46,408 bases of DNA from an uncultured Bacteroidota bacterium (GCA_902586435.1 CACIHJ010000008.1:1-46408); one strand, 5' to 3'; positions 8,423 through 18,672 are shown, numbered from the stretch's first letter. Made by a program: numbers and translations. Notes: generated from the letters alone by a model not told the origin.

Positions 8423-10111
8423 ATGACAGGAAGTTTTGAATTTTTAGACTACTTAATTTTTGGGCTCTATGCAATCACAATTTTAGGAATAGGTCTTTGG
8501 GTTTCTAGAGATAAAGCTGGTCGCCAAAAAAATACAGAGGATTATTTCCTAGCAAGTAAATCATTGCCTTGGTGGGCAGTAGGCGCATCACTAATTGCAG
8601 CAAATATATCAGCTGAACAATTTATCGGCATGTCAGGATCTGGGTTTGCATTAGGACTAGCTATAGCTTCATACGAGTGGATGGCAGCAATAACTCTTCT
8701 AGTAGTTGGGAAATATTTCTTGCCAATTTTTATTGAGAAAGGGCTTTACACTATTCCAGAGTTTATAGAAAAAAGATATAGCACTAACCTTAAAACTATA
8801 CTTGCAGTTTTTTGGATTGCCTTATTTGTATTTGTTAATTTAACTACAGTTCTTTATTTAGGGGGTAAAGCACTGGATACAATAATTGGAATTGGTGATG
8901 GTGGCATACTTTTAAATAGTATAATAGGCCTTGGTCTGTTTGCAGCTGCTTATTCATTATGGGGTGGACTTGCAGCAGTTGCATGGACTGATGTTATTCA
9001 AGTAATCATTTTAATCCTTGGAGGGCTGATGATGACTTATTTTGCATTATCAAATGTAACAGATTCAGGAAGTTTTATAGATGGTTTAAATTATGTATAT
9101 GAGAAAGCACCTGAAAGGTTTTCGATGATTCTCTCGAAAGGAGAAATTATTACACCTAATGGACGAGATGCATGGCTTGATCTTCCTGGAATAGCTGTTT
9201 TAATAGGAGGTATGTGGGTAGCTAATTTATATTATTGGGGTTTCAATCAATATATTATTCAAAGAACGCTTGCTGCAAAAAGTTTAGCTGAAGGTCAAAA
9301 AGGAATTGCATTTGCAGCATTCTTAAAACTTATTATTCCTATAATAGTTGTCCTACCAGGAATCATTGCCTATGTAATGAATTTAGATGATACAGGTACT
9401 TTAACTGTTGCTTCTGTTGATCCTGGATTTATCGGTACTGCAGGAAATTTTGCTAATGATAATGCAGCCCCATGGCTTATTAAAAACTTTATTCCTGTTG
9501 GTGTCAAAGGATTAATTCTAGCTGCATTAGCTGCTGCAATTGTATCTTCATTAGCATCAATGTTAAACTCTACTTCTACAATTTTTACAATGGATATCTA
9601 TAAATCCCATTTTAATAAAAGTGCCGATGACAGAACAATGCTTAGAGTAGGGAGGATTACAGTTGTTGTTGCCTTAATTATAGCAATGATAATTGCTCCT
9701 CAGTTAGGAAGTCTAGGACAAGTATTTCAATTTATACAAGAATATACAGGTGTAGTAAGCCCTGGAATTTTAGCTGTCTTTTTAATGGGTCTATTTTATA
9801 AAAAATCTACTAATAATGCTGCTATTTGGGGTGCCATCTTATCTATTCCTATAGCAATGTATCTGAAGGTTGCTCCCAAAGGATGGAGTAATGCTTCAAT
9901 TTTTATTGATTTACCATTTATGAACCAAATGATGATAACATGTATTGCTACAATATTGATTATTGCTGGTATTAGTTATCTTGAAGGAAATAAAACTGAT
10001 TCAAAGGGTATTCATCTTTCAAAAAAATTGTTTGCTACAAGCCCTACTTTTAATATAGCTGCTTTTTCTGTATTGATGATTACAAGTTTCTTATATGCTA
10101 TTTTTTGGTAA
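8423..10111 (+). CDS. Sodium:solute symporter (SSS family, sugar/uronate type)
   Basis: The 562-residue protein has about 14 hydrophobic segments, the N-terminal EDYFLASKSLPWW motif and the SSS signature around YSLWGGLAAVAWTDVIQ. Conserved Ser/Thr residues near ALAAAIVSSLASMLNSTSTIFTMD would form the second Na+ site. It resembles SglT-type sugar importers. It is divergent from the KdgF-like cupin and SDR across a 99-base gap, so uptake of a monouronate or related sugar is the leading guess; glucose or galactose are alternatives. Confidence 0.88.
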   Translation: MTGSFEFLDYLIFGLYAITILGIGLWVSRDKAGRQKNTEDYFLASKSLPWWAVGASLIAANISAEQFIGMSGSGFALGLAIASYEWMAAITLLVVGKYFLPIFIEKGLYTIPEFIEKRYSTNLKTILAVFWIALFVFVNLTTVLYLGGKALDTIIGIGDGGILLNSIIGLGLFAAAYSLWGGLAAVAWTDVIQVIILILGGLMMTYFALSNVTDSGSFIDGLNYVYEKAPERFSMILSKGEIITPNGRDAWLDLPGIAVLIGGMWVANLYYWGFNQYIIQRTLAAKSLAEGQKGIAFAAFLKLIIPIIVVLPGIIAYVMNLDDTGTLTVASVDPGFIGTAGNFANDNAAPWLIKNFIPVGVKGLILAALAAAIVSSLASMLNSTSTIFTMDIYKSHFNKSADDRTMLRVGRITVVVALIIAMIIAPQLGSLGQVFQFIQEYTGVVSPGILAVFLMGLFYKKSTNNAAIWGAILSIPIAMYLKVAPKGWSNASIFIDLPFMNQMMITCIATILIIAGISYLEGNKTDSKGIHLSKKLFATSPTFNIAAFSVLMITSFLYAIFW

Positions 10112-10172
10112 ACCCTAATTTCTTTTATAGTAAAGAAATTTTAAAAAAAGTTCTCTTTTACAATATATAAGT

Positions 10173-10180
10173 TATATTTG
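10173..10180 (+). promoter_or_regulatory. Candidate -7 box of the cold-shock gene
   Basis: TATATTTG is an exact match to TAnnTTTG and lies 20 bases before the ATG at 10201, implying a very short 5' leader. That contrasts with the long thermosensor leaders of enterobacterial cspA. Confidence 0.55.
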
Positions 10181-10200
10181 CACAATTATAAATTCGAATT

Positions 10201-10392
10201 ATGCAAGGTACTGTTAAGTTTTTCAACAATTCAAAAGGCTACGGATTTATCACTGATGATGAAACAGGTAAAGATTGTTTCGTTCACATTAACTCTTTAA
10301 ATGGAGTTGAAATTAAAGAAGGTGATAAAGTAGAATATGAACAGGAAGAAGGACAAAGAGGTGTTCAGGCTACTAACGTTAAGTTAGCTTAA
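10201..10392 (+). CDS. Cold-shock domain protein
   Basis: The 63-residue single cold-shock domain has RNP1 KGYGFI (residues 12-17) and RNP2 DCFVHI (25-30), the nucleic-acid-binding motifs of CspA-type RNA chaperones. It is one residue type away from the canonical RNP1 KGFGFI. It has its own upstream -7 box and no close neighbour on the same strand. Which paralogue it corresponds to cannot be decided from sequence. Confidence 0.95.
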   Translation: MQGTVKFFNNSKGYGFITDDETGKDCFVHINSLNGVEIKEGDKVEYEQEEGQRGVQATNVKLA

Positions 10393-10492
10393 GCTATTGA
10401 ATAAAATCTAAGTTTTACTCACCAAATACAAAATAATTATTTTTTAATAGGTCTTAATTATACTATTAGTATGGGAATCGTATGCTTTATAC

Positions 10493-10735
10493 TCAAATAA
10501 ATATTTGATATAAGATTATATGTATTCCAAGGATTATAATAGTCCAGAGCATTACTCCTGTAAATTCTTTCTTTTTAAAAAAGACTGACCATATTATTGA
10601 TGACAAGATGTATACAGCAACTACTGTAACAATTGCATTAGGAACAATATATTCAATCGCATTATTTGTTAGGAATGAAACTAAAAAGGCAATAGTTATA
10701 ACTAATACGAAATTTCTTTGTTTTATATTTATCAT
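10493..10735 (-). CDS. Small hypothetical membrane protein
   Basis: The 80-residue frame has three hydrophobic segments separated by short charged turns (FFKKKEF in the middle). It lies 21 bases after the haloperoxidase gene on the same strand, so it may be the last gene of that operon. I recognise no family. It could be a chance frame, but its membrane-helix pattern and placement favour a real gene. Confidence 0.5.
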   Translation of the reverse strand: MINIKQRNFVLVITIAFLVSFLTNNAIEYIVPNAIVTVVAVYILSSIIWSVFFKKKEFTGVMLWTIIILGIHIILYQIFI

Positions 10736-10756
10736 ATATCAGTATTAAATTTTATT

Positions 10757-12136
10757 TTAATTCTGCACAACTTCCTGATTACTAATAAGTGAATTTAGAT
10801 TTCGGGAAATATATTCTCCAATTTTTTCTCCTTGATCAACACCATAATCTATAGCCATTCTGTAATGAATTCCACCATAAAGTCTTGATATTGCAGCCTC
10901 ATCTGCAGCTTCCATAAAAGAATTAAACGATCTTACCGGTAGACCATACTTTACTTCCGTTGTATCATCAAATCCAAAATCGTCTCCATAAATTTTAGTT
11001 AGCACAACAGCAGAAGCTTTTGAGATTACAGAGTGGCCTGATGTATATTCAGGAAATGGTGGAGTCTGAAGCTTTGGAAGCCATTCTTCGTCTATGTATT
11101 TATTTATTAATGTCTCTGGTCTAACAACCAAAGTATTCCATTTAGTGTCCCAACATGAAATAAATCCATCAAACAGTGCAATTGAAACTTGTAAATAAGA
11201 ATTGATTGCCTCATCAAAACTATCATTAGCTAATTCAGTTGCAATTTTTGTAATTCCAATCCAGTGGCCTCCTGGAGTAATTTTCTTAATTGCAAACATA
11301 GCATGACCTTTATGATAAGAAACGTATGGATTACAGTCCCAAAAAGCAGCTATCTTAGCCTCTTCACTCTCGTTATTATCTTCTGTGACTTGCGCTCCTA
11401 ATCTATACACTTCCATTAACTCATTGTAAAATTTACTACCTCTTCTCATATCTATTGCAAGTGGTGCTGGTGGATTAAATATATCAACAGATGATATTAC
11501 CATAGGTCTTATCTTATTCCAATGAGGCTCTATACCCTCCATATAATCAGGCGGAGTTGGCTTCCAATATTTGTCATCTTTTTGAATTGTATATTTTGGA
11601 TATGTTCTTGTCTGCTTGTAAAAATCATTGTCAGCCCATCTTAAAATTTCGTTTGCAACTATTTCACCATATTCAATAGATTTATTTAGTTCTCTTCTAG
11701 ATAGTCCCTCTTCTCTTAGCTCTTTGTATAAATTTTCGCGATAGGCATCAATCTTATTCTCTGAAAAAATTAATTCCTTTCCCACAACTAAAAATGCATG
11801 AAGTGCAGCAAGATTAGGAATTATATTTGGGTCTGAATAATCTGATACATCAATATAATCTGTTAACTGACCCTCTAGACTCATATACTTATTAGGATGT
11901 TTTTTCTGAATAATTGAGTAAGCTGCTATAGTAGGATACACATATACCCTAGATGCAACAGGTGGTGAAAAGATATCATATACTACTACATCTGTTAGTT
12001 GTTGCATAGCTTCATTGAACAATGCTGTATCGTTTAGACGATCTAAATATCGATTATCTGTCTTACAACTATTTAGAAATAATAATAATGAAAACAGAAA
12101 TGCGCAAAAAATAGTTTTACTATTAAATTTAACCAT
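10757..12136 (-). CDS. Vanadium-dependent haloperoxidase-like lipoprotein
   Basis: The 459-residue protein has a lipoprotein signal with lipobox LNSC (Cys24). All three vanadate-binding motifs are intact: Lys332-x6-Arg339-Pro340, Ser366-Gly367-His368 in PEYTSGH, and Ser417-Arg418-x5-His424, with Asp430 following. These match vanadium haloperoxidases, which use H2O2 to oxidise halides, and the related acid phosphatases (PAP2). It lies 19 bases after the third VCBS/ASPIC lipoprotein, implying the same operon and an exported, membrane-attached enzyme. Halide or phosphatase specificity cannot be read from sequence. Confidence 0.88.
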   Translation of the reverse strand: MVKFNSKTIFCAFLFSLLLFLNSCKTDNRYLDRLNDTALFNEAMQQLTDVVVYDIFSPPVASRVYVYPTIAAYSIIQKKHPNKYMSLEGQLTDYIDVSDYSDPNIIPNLAALHAFLVVGKELIFSENKIDAYRENLYKELREEGLSRRELNKSIEYGEIVANEILRWADNDFYKQTRTYPKYTIQKDDKYWKPTPPDYMEGIEPHWNKIRPMVISSVDIFNPPAPLAIDMRRGSKFYNELMEVYRLGAQVTEDNNESEEAKIAAFWDCNPYVSYHKGHAMFAIKKITPGGHWIGITKIATELANDSFDEAINSYLQVSIALFDGFISCWDTKWNTLVVRPETLINKYIDEEWLPKLQTPPFPEYTSGHSVISKASAVVLTKIYGDDFGFDDTTEVKYGLPVRSFNSFMEAADEAAISRLYGGIHYRMAIDYGVDQGEKIGEYISRNLNSLISNQEVVQN

Positions 12137-12155
12137 TATGCAAATTTATAGTTTT

Positions 12156-15100
12156 TCAATTAGATTTAAAGAGGTAGCTATTATTGTTGTTTCCAATAAT
12201 TATAAAAGTATCATTATTGACTTTATCAATATGTCTTCCTTCAAAATTTATTGGTAACATTAAAGACCTATGTGAACTATAAGTATCACCATTAAATCCT
12301 GTTAATACTCCTCCAGGATTAGAATATGAAGGTCCTAGCTCACTAACATAACCGCTGAAATTTCCAACATAATAAATCTTATCATTATCTACATAAAAGT
12401 CTTCGATTGTAGAAAACTGTAGCTCTTTAGGAAGGGGTAAAGAGATAAACTTATTTTCTTCACCTTGCATAAAAGCCATAGATCTCATTTCAACAACAGA
12501 TTTTGTTTCAAAAATCTTATTTCTTTCAGTTAAGGAAACAATGTCTTTAGCATTTACAAAGTCATTGTATTTCAGAAACTTTTTTTTAAGGTAGGGTAAT
12601 GAACTAACTAATTTATCTCTTGATGCGAAAGGAACTTGATCTCCAAAAAAACTATAAAATATAATTGGATCTAAAGATGAGTTTTCATCAAAATCATCTA
12701 AATAAACAACTACTGGCGAACTTTCAGATGCATGCCATTTATGATTCAATCCAGAATTTCCAGCTATAATATCTAGTTTTCCATCATCATTTAAGTCTAC
12801 TATTTCAACTGTGTTCCAAAATCCTGCGGTATTTCCTAATCCATAATTAGTAGTTTGATTAGAAAAACTATCTTCTCCTTCACCAATAAGCACAGTTACA
12901 GGCATCCAATCTCCTACTACAACAAGATCTAAGATACCATCATCATTCAAGTCTGCGAATTTACTATCAGTAACCATTCCTAATGGAGCTTGAGCTATAG
13001 CTTCAAAGTATGCGTCTGATTCAGGAGAACTTTTTACAATTACACTTGTTGGAGATAGTCCATACCCCCCTGGGATAGATCTACTTCCAATAAATAAGTC
13101 AGGGAATTTGTCATCATTAAAGTCAGATGAACTAATTGAACCTCCATTGGTACTTGGTAAATTTGCAGGAAACTTGTTAAACTTGCCCTTACCATCATTA
13201 ATATATAATCTATCCATCAGATTGCTATCTCCATCAACAAATTCATTACCTCCACTCATAACATATATATCTAGGTCTCCATCTAAATCAAAGTCAAAGG
13301 CATCTGCATCGACATCTTCAAATAAAGCGTCTTGACTAAAAATTCTATTCTTAAGAGATTCAAAACTACCATCAGACTTCTGGATTAATAATTGAGAAGA
13401 TTGTTGTCTAGCACCACCAATAAATATATCCTTAAGCCCATCTCCATTGAAATCAGCTCCAACATATGCAGGCCCTTCAATGGATAGTCTTTCAGGCATT
13501 AAGGGCTCTCTCTCATAATCAAGATAACTATTTTCAATATGTTTAAAACCTAAAGGATTCATTTCAAAATGTTTGTTTTTTGTTATATTTTCCTCTTGAG
13601 TTTTGCCAATATTTATAGGATTAATTTGGTGAATCTGATTAGTTTTTAAACCAGAGTATTTCTTGTAATTACCATTCAACCATTTTACATGAACAGAGTC
13701 AATACTTTTTAAATCATCTAATCCAAAATGAACCCTTGGCGAGGAAGTTGATGCAAAACCTCTAGCATTAGTAATCTCCCTTGTGATTTCTTTTTCACCT
13801 GAAAAAATAATCACTTTTGCTCCAATGGCATTAGAACCATATTTGTTCAATACATTAAACTGAACAAATGATCTATTTAATTTTTCAGATTTATTTTCTA
13901 AAATCTGAGCCTCATCATTAATATTATTTGAAACTATATCTAAATCACCGTCATTATCTAGATCTGAAACCGCTGCACCATTTGAATATGAAGGAGGTAT
14001 TCCACTTAACTCATCTAACATAATAAATTCAAGAGGATTGTCTTGCAAGAAGACTGTATTAGAAAGCTTTAGCATTGGCATTTCTTCAATTAAGTCTTTC
14101 TCAAGCTTATCTTCTTCTTCAGCTCCATAGTTATCATATAAAACATTACTTTGAAAATTTATAAAGTCCAGATCATTTGGTCTTTTATAAATTCCATTAG
14201 TTATAAAGATGTCAGTATCATTGTCATTATCAAAATCTTCTAACAGAACAGACCAACTCCAATCTGAAGCGTAAGTTCTAGATGCCAATGCTACTTCTTT
14301 GAAAACTCCTTGCTCTGTTCCAAGTTGCATGTGATTTCGGGCCAACTGTTCATTATATCCATAATCCTTCTTTATCTGAGAAACTTTGTCAGAATCTTCA
14401 CCTCCTGATTTCATAAAAATATCTGCTTTATAAGGCATCATATCAAGTGTAAATATGTCTTGAATTTGATCACTATTAATATCTGCAATATCAACCCCCA
14501 TTGTAAATCGACTAGTATGACTTAATCTTTCTTTAGAGACCTCTGAAAACGTTTTGTCTCCATTGTTTAGATAGAGATAATCATTCTCATGAAAATCATT
14601 ACCAACATAAATATCTACATAGCCGTCATTATTAACATCAACAGTAGCAATAGCTAATCCATATCCAAGAGCACTAGAATAAATTCCTGCTTTACTAGTT
14701 ACTTCAGTAAAATTTAATATTCCTTCATCTAAAAGATTTTCATAAAGCCTATCCCCTGATTTGTTATCTCTTTCTTTTCTTTTTTCTGAACTACCATAAT
14801 TTCTTGGAGTATGAACTGTATGGTTCAATAGATATACATCCAAATCACCGTCATTATCATAATCAAAAAAGCTTGCATGTGTTCCAAATCCTTTAAAATC
14901 TAAGCCTACATCCTTAGATTTTTCTGTAAAAGTTAAGTCGCCATTATTAATATATAACCTATTATGTCCTTTAAGATTTTTATAGTCACTTACTGTTGAA
15001 ACATAAATATCAATCAATCCATCATTATTAATATCTGCCATACTTACACCATTTGACCAATAACCTTCTAAATCTAATCCAGCACTTTCAGTTATATTTT

Positions 15101-15401
15101 TAAAAACCATATTCCCTTGGTTTAGATACAATTCATCCCTTACTTCATTTCCTGAAAAATATATATCATCAAAACCATCATTATTAATATCTCCTATACC
15201 TACACCTCCCCCATTGTAATAATATAGATATTCAATAATATTCATATCCGAATCAGATCTTAGGCTATTATTGAAATAAACTCCTGTTTTATCAGAACTT
15301 AAAGCATCAAACTTGAGATCATTGCTACTCTTGTTATCTTGATTATTCTTTAAGTTGCATCCTATAATTAAAAGGATAAATAAATAATAATATCTAATCA
15401 T
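12156..15401 (-). CDS. VCBS/FG-GAP-repeat lipoprotein with ASPIC/UnbV domain (paralogue 3)
   Basis: The 1081-residue lipoprotein (lipobox LIIGC, Cys15) has many FG-GAP/VCBS blades with DxNxDG-type Ca2+ loops, such as GDINNDGFDDIYFSGN near the N-terminus. An ASPIC/UnbV domain lies at about residues 510-585 (conserved NARGFAS and HFGL), followed by a second set of blades and a C-terminal segment with RDKLVSSLPYLKKKF. The architecture matches CRTAC1-family proteins, which are predicted beta-propeller surface proteins without known enzymatic activity. It overlaps the preceding paralogue by 8 bases and precedes the haloperoxidase. Binding of a substrate or partner is inference. Confidence 0.92.
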   Translation of the reverse strand: MIRYYYLFILLIIGCNLKNNQDNKSSNDLKFDALSSDKTGVYFNNSLRSDSDMNIIEYLYYYNGGGVGIGDINNDGFDDIYFSGNEVRDELYLNQGNMVFKNITESAGLDLEGYWSNGVSMADINNDGLIDIYVSTVSDYKNLKGHNRLYINNGDLTFTEKSKDVGLDFKGFGTHASFFDYDNDGDLDVYLLNHTVHTPRNYGSSEKRKERDNKSGDRLYENLLDEGILNFTEVTSKAGIYSSALGYGLAIATVDVNNDGYVDIYVGNDFHENDYLYLNNGDKTFSEVSKERLSHTSRFTMGVDIADINSDQIQDIFTLDMMPYKADIFMKSGGEDSDKVSQIKKDYGYNEQLARNHMQLGTEQGVFKEVALASRTYASDWSWSVLLEDFDNDNDTDIFITNGIYKRPNDLDFINFQSNVLYDNYGAEEEDKLEKDLIEEMPMLKLSNTVFLQDNPLEFIMLDELSGIPPSYSNGAAVSDLDNDGDLDIVSNNINDEAQILENKSEKLNRSFVQFNVLNKYGSNAIGAKVIIFSGEKEITREITNARGFASTSSPRVHFGLDDLKSIDSVHVKWLNGNYKKYSGLKTNQIHQINPINIGKTQEENITKNKHFEMNPLGFKHIENSYLDYEREPLMPERLSIEGPAYVGADFNGDGLKDIFIGGARQQSSQLLIQKSDGSFESLKNRIFSQDALFEDVDADAFDFDLDGDLDIYVMSGGNEFVDGDSNLMDRLYINDGKGKFNKFPANLPSTNGGSISSSDFNDDKFPDLFIGSRSIPGGYGLSPTSVIVKSSPESDAYFEAIAQAPLGMVTDSKFADLNDDGILDLVVVGDWMPVTVLIGEGEDSFSNQTTNYGLGNTAGFWNTVEIVDLNDDGKLDIIAGNSGLNHKWHASESSPVVVYLDDFDENSSLDPIIFYSFFGDQVPFASRDKLVSSLPYLKKKFLKYNDFVNAKDIVSLTERNKIFETKSVVEMRSMAFMQGEENKFISLPLPKELQFSTIEDFYVDNDKIYYVGNFSGYVSELGPSYSNPGGVLTGFNGDTYSSHRSLMLPINFEGRHIDKVNNDTFIIIGNNNNSYLFKSN

Positions 15402-18400
15402 ATAAATATTTAAATTGAACTAATGAATTCGAATTTCTTCCAACAATAACATTTGAATTTGAGAATATTAAAGAGCGTACTTCTCCATTTACATTAAAAC
15501 CATAGCCATCAGATGGAATTTCAAAAATACCTTTTCCATTATTTTCTAAAAAAACACCAAAACTTGCATCATATCTGCCAATTTCTGGTTTTGTTTTATA
15601 AAGATTTCCCCCTGCTATAACATCCATATCTCCATCTTTATCAAAGTCTTGAATCAAAAAAGAATATATTGGAGAAAATTGTGCTTTTTGCGGTAATTCA
15701 TAAAATATAAACTCACCATTTCCTTTATTTATAAAAACTGAACTTGCTAAGATATTAACGTCTAGTTTAAGACTTTCTTCGATCTGTAAAGCACTAAACA
15801 TATCATTAATACTGGCTGACCGAAAAGATTTATAATTTGGAAAAACTTTCTTAAGAGGCTTCATCTGATCAATTAAATTATGTCTTAAATCATATGGATA
15901 AAACTTTCCATTTTCACGTTTAAAAGTCAATACAGGGTCTAACTGCTCATTTCTATCATAATCATTAAGGTATAGTCTTATTGGGCTTTTTTCATTTGCA
16001 TTAAATCGAGAATTAAGTCCATGATTTCCAACAATTATATCCATTAACCCATCTCCATTAAAGTCAGCTGAATCAATTGTTTGCCACCACCCCTTATAAT
16101 TAGTCAAATTTGATGAACTAGAAGTGAATTTTCCACTCTGATTATAAAATAGATTTATTCCCATAAATTCTCCTACAACAATTAAATCTTCATCATTATC
16201 ATTATCAATATCAACAAAGATGGCATCTGTAATCATTCCAAGATTAAGAAATTCGGAGGCATTATCTTTAGTTACATTAGTAAAAGAACCTTCTCCATTA
16301 TTAAAAAGCAAAACTCCTGAACCAGGCAAACCATATGAATCGGAAATTAATCTTTCTCCAACAAATAGATCTAAATCTCCATCACCATCAACATCAGATA
16401 CTTCTACAGTTCCTGAATTAAAAAAATCTATCTCGGTTGGAAGTTTATTTTCACTTAAACTAAAGTTTCCCTTTCCATCATTAATGTATAATTTGTCTTC
16501 AAGAAATGACATAAACCTTGAAAACTCTACTCCTCCATTTGCAGTATATAAATCTAGGTCTCCATCACCATCAGCATCAAAAAAAAGAGGTTCAATTATT
16601 TCTCTAGGAAGCTCTTCCATTAACTCAAATGACTCAATTAATTTAAGATTTTGTTCTTCCCATTTAAACATTCTACTTTTATTGTCCTTTGAACCCGGAA
16701 TTAAGATTTCTTCTAAACCATCACCATTTATGTCTCCTTTTATAATTTTTGGTCCAGGGGTACTTAACATATGAGGTAATAATCTGTTTTTATTAAAATC
16801 AATAAAAATATTTTCAGCATGTGAAAAATTCATGTCTGAATTTAATCTTTCAAACAAAGCTTTGGAGATAATTTTAGTTTTGTTATTAGATTCAGAATAG
16901 TCAACATCTGACTGTGAAATTGAAATAATTTGATTTATTTCTACATTATCAAAATTACTTTTTAAACCATTAGTCCATGTTACCTCTATATCAACGTTAT
17001 TTTTTGTTGGGAGACCAATATGAGGACGAAGATCAACACTAGATTGGAAACCTCTAGTTGGCTGATGTTGGGTATAATAATAATTTAATCCATCATAAAC
17101 TCTAATTTGTGTTCCAATAGCCATAGTATTCTTCCCAATACCTTTTAAATCAAATTGAATATAATTTCCAGAATCTTTCTTATCGGTGTGATTTTCATAA
17201 ACAAAAGAAGGCATATTAACATTGTTTACTACAAGATCTAAGTCACCATCATTATCTAGATCCCCATAAGCAGATCCATTTGAAAAACTTGGATCAAGAA
17301 GACCTGTATTTTTATCATTTTCAAATCTTAAATCTCCTAAATTTATATATGCATGATTTTTAACTGGTCTAGATGGGATTATTTCAACTAAACTTGCATA
17401 GTCCACCTCTTCATTTGAAAAAATTGACATTAAAACCTGTTCGCTTGAAACGTATTGCAAATAATCTTGATCAGTTAAATCACGATATATACCATTAGCA
17501 ATAAATAAGTCTCTGAGTCCATCATTATTCATATCAAAGAAAAGAGCTCCCCAGCTCCAATCAGAGGCTTCTACACCTGCTAATCTACCTATTTCACTAA
17601 ATGTATCGTCTCCATTATTAAGTTGTAGAGTATTTCTTGTGAACTGATGATAATATCCATTATCTACATTGTATTTATACTTGTCCCAATTTTCAAAAGT
17701 GGTTACTGATTTTAAACGTTCGTACTCAGATGGCAGCATCTCTGTGACAAAGATATCAGCCATTCCATCATTGTCAATATCTGCCATATCAGCTCCCATT
17801 GAAGCAGCACTAATTGATGAAATAGCGTCAGTTAATTTCTCACTAAAAGTTCCATCTTGATTATTAATATATAAATAGTCTCTTTCAAAAAAATCATTTG
17901 AAACATAAATATCTTCCCAACCATCAGAGTTAACATCCCCAACAGTAACTCCAAGTCCAAAGCCAATCACAGAACCATATATCCCAGATTTTTCACTCAC
18001 ATCAATAAATTTTCCATTTTGATTTTCTAATAACTTATCACCCCCGTCTTTATCTCTCTTTGGTCTTTCATTTCTTCTTAGATCAAAGCTTCCAATAGCT
18101 TGATAAGAATTATTTAGAAGATAGACATCTAAATCACCATCTTTATCATAATCAAAAAAACTAGCATGAGTTGAATAGCCTGGATCAGCTAGTCCATATT
18201 CTAATGCTTCTTCTTTAAAAGTAAGATCACCCTGATTAATAAATAATTCGTTTTGTTTATTATCTCCCTCCACATCTCCAGAATTACAAACATATATATC
18301 AAGAAGACCATCACCGTTTATGTCAACCATAGTTACACCTGTCGACCATGCTCTAGCCCCAACAGTACCAGATTTTTCCGAAATATTTTCAAACTTAAAA

Positions 18401-18672
18401 TCTCCTTTATTTAGATATAACTGATTAGGTTTTTGATTAGCTGTAAAATAAATATCTTGTAACCCATCATTATTGATGTCTCCTATAGATACCCCTCCAC
18501 CATTATAAAAGTTTCTATAAGTATAAACATTAAATTTTTGGTCAAATGTTAGTGTATTTTCAAAGTTAATATTAGTATCAGAAAAAGATTTCAATTCAAA
18601 AACAAAGTCATTTTTGGTTTGACAACTAGTGAAAAAAACTATAGATAATAAAATTATTAGATGTCTTTTCAT
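15394..18672 (-). CDS. VCBS/FG-GAP-repeat lipoprotein with ASPIC/UnbV domain (paralogue 2)
   Basis: This 1092-residue paralogue of its two neighbours has lipobox FFTSC (Cys17). The first blade begins NFYNGGGVSIGDINNDGLQD. The ASPIC/UnbV domain lies at about residues 500-580 (PTRGFQS, PHIGL), followed by more Ca2+-loop blades such as DADGDGDLDLYTANGG and the segment RHNLIDQMKPLKKVFPNY near the C-terminus. The start is 1 base after the 190-aa lipoprotein gene ends, so translation is probably coupled. It overlaps the next paralogue by 8 bases. Confidence 0.92.
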   Translation of the reverse strand: MKRHLIILLSIVFFTSCQTKNDFVFELKSFSDTNINFENTLTFDQKFNVYTYRNFYNGGGVSIGDINNDGLQDIYFTANQKPNQLYLNKGDFKFENISEKSGTVGARAWSTGVTMVDINGDGLLDIYVCNSGDVEGDNKQNELFINQGDLTFKEEALEYGLADPGYSTHASFFDYDKDGDLDVYLLNNSYQAIGSFDLRRNERPKRDKDGGDKLLENQNGKFIDVSEKSGIYGSVIGFGLGVTVGDVNSDGWEDIYVSNDFFERDYLYINNQDGTFSEKLTDAISSISAASMGADMADIDNDGMADIFVTEMLPSEYERLKSVTTFENWDKYKYNVDNGYYHQFTRNTLQLNNGDDTFSEIGRLAGVEASDWSWGALFFDMNNDGLRDLFIANGIYRDLTDQDYLQYVSSEQVLMSIFSNEEVDYASLVEIIPSRPVKNHAYINLGDLRFENDKNTGLLDPSFSNGSAYGDLDNDGDLDLVVNNVNMPSFVYENHTDKKDSGNYIQFDLKGIGKNTMAIGTQIRVYDGLNYYYTQHQPTRGFQSSVDLRPHIGLPTKNNVDIEVTWTNGLKSNFDNVEINQIISISQSDVDYSESNNKTKIISKALFERLNSDMNFSHAENIFIDFNKNRLLPHMLSTPGPKIIKGDINGDGLEEILIPGSKDNKSRMFKWEEQNLKLIESFELMEELPREIIEPLFFDADGDGDLDLYTANGGVEFSRFMSFLEDKLYINDGKGNFSLSENKLPTEIDFFNSGTVEVSDVDGDGDLDLFVGERLISDSYGLPGSGVLLFNNGEGSFTNVTKDNASEFLNLGMITDAIFVDIDNDNDEDLIVVGEFMGINLFYNQSGKFTSSSSNLTNYKGWWQTIDSADFNGDGLMDIIVGNHGLNSRFNANEKSPIRLYLNDYDRNEQLDPVLTFKRENGKFYPYDLRHNLIDQMKPLKKVFPNYKSFRSASINDMFSALQIEESLKLDVNILASSVFINKGNGEFIFYELPQKAQFSPIYSFLIQDFDKDGDMDVIAGGNLYKTKPEIGRYDASFGVFLENNGKGIFEIPSDGYGFNVNGEVRSLIFSNSNVIVGRNSNSLVQFKYLYD

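Noticed and set aside
16220-16774. 184-codon frame opposite VCBS paralogue 2
   Set aside because: It is a shadow of Asp/Gly-rich repeat codons, is rich in Ser/Pro, and has no family resemblance.
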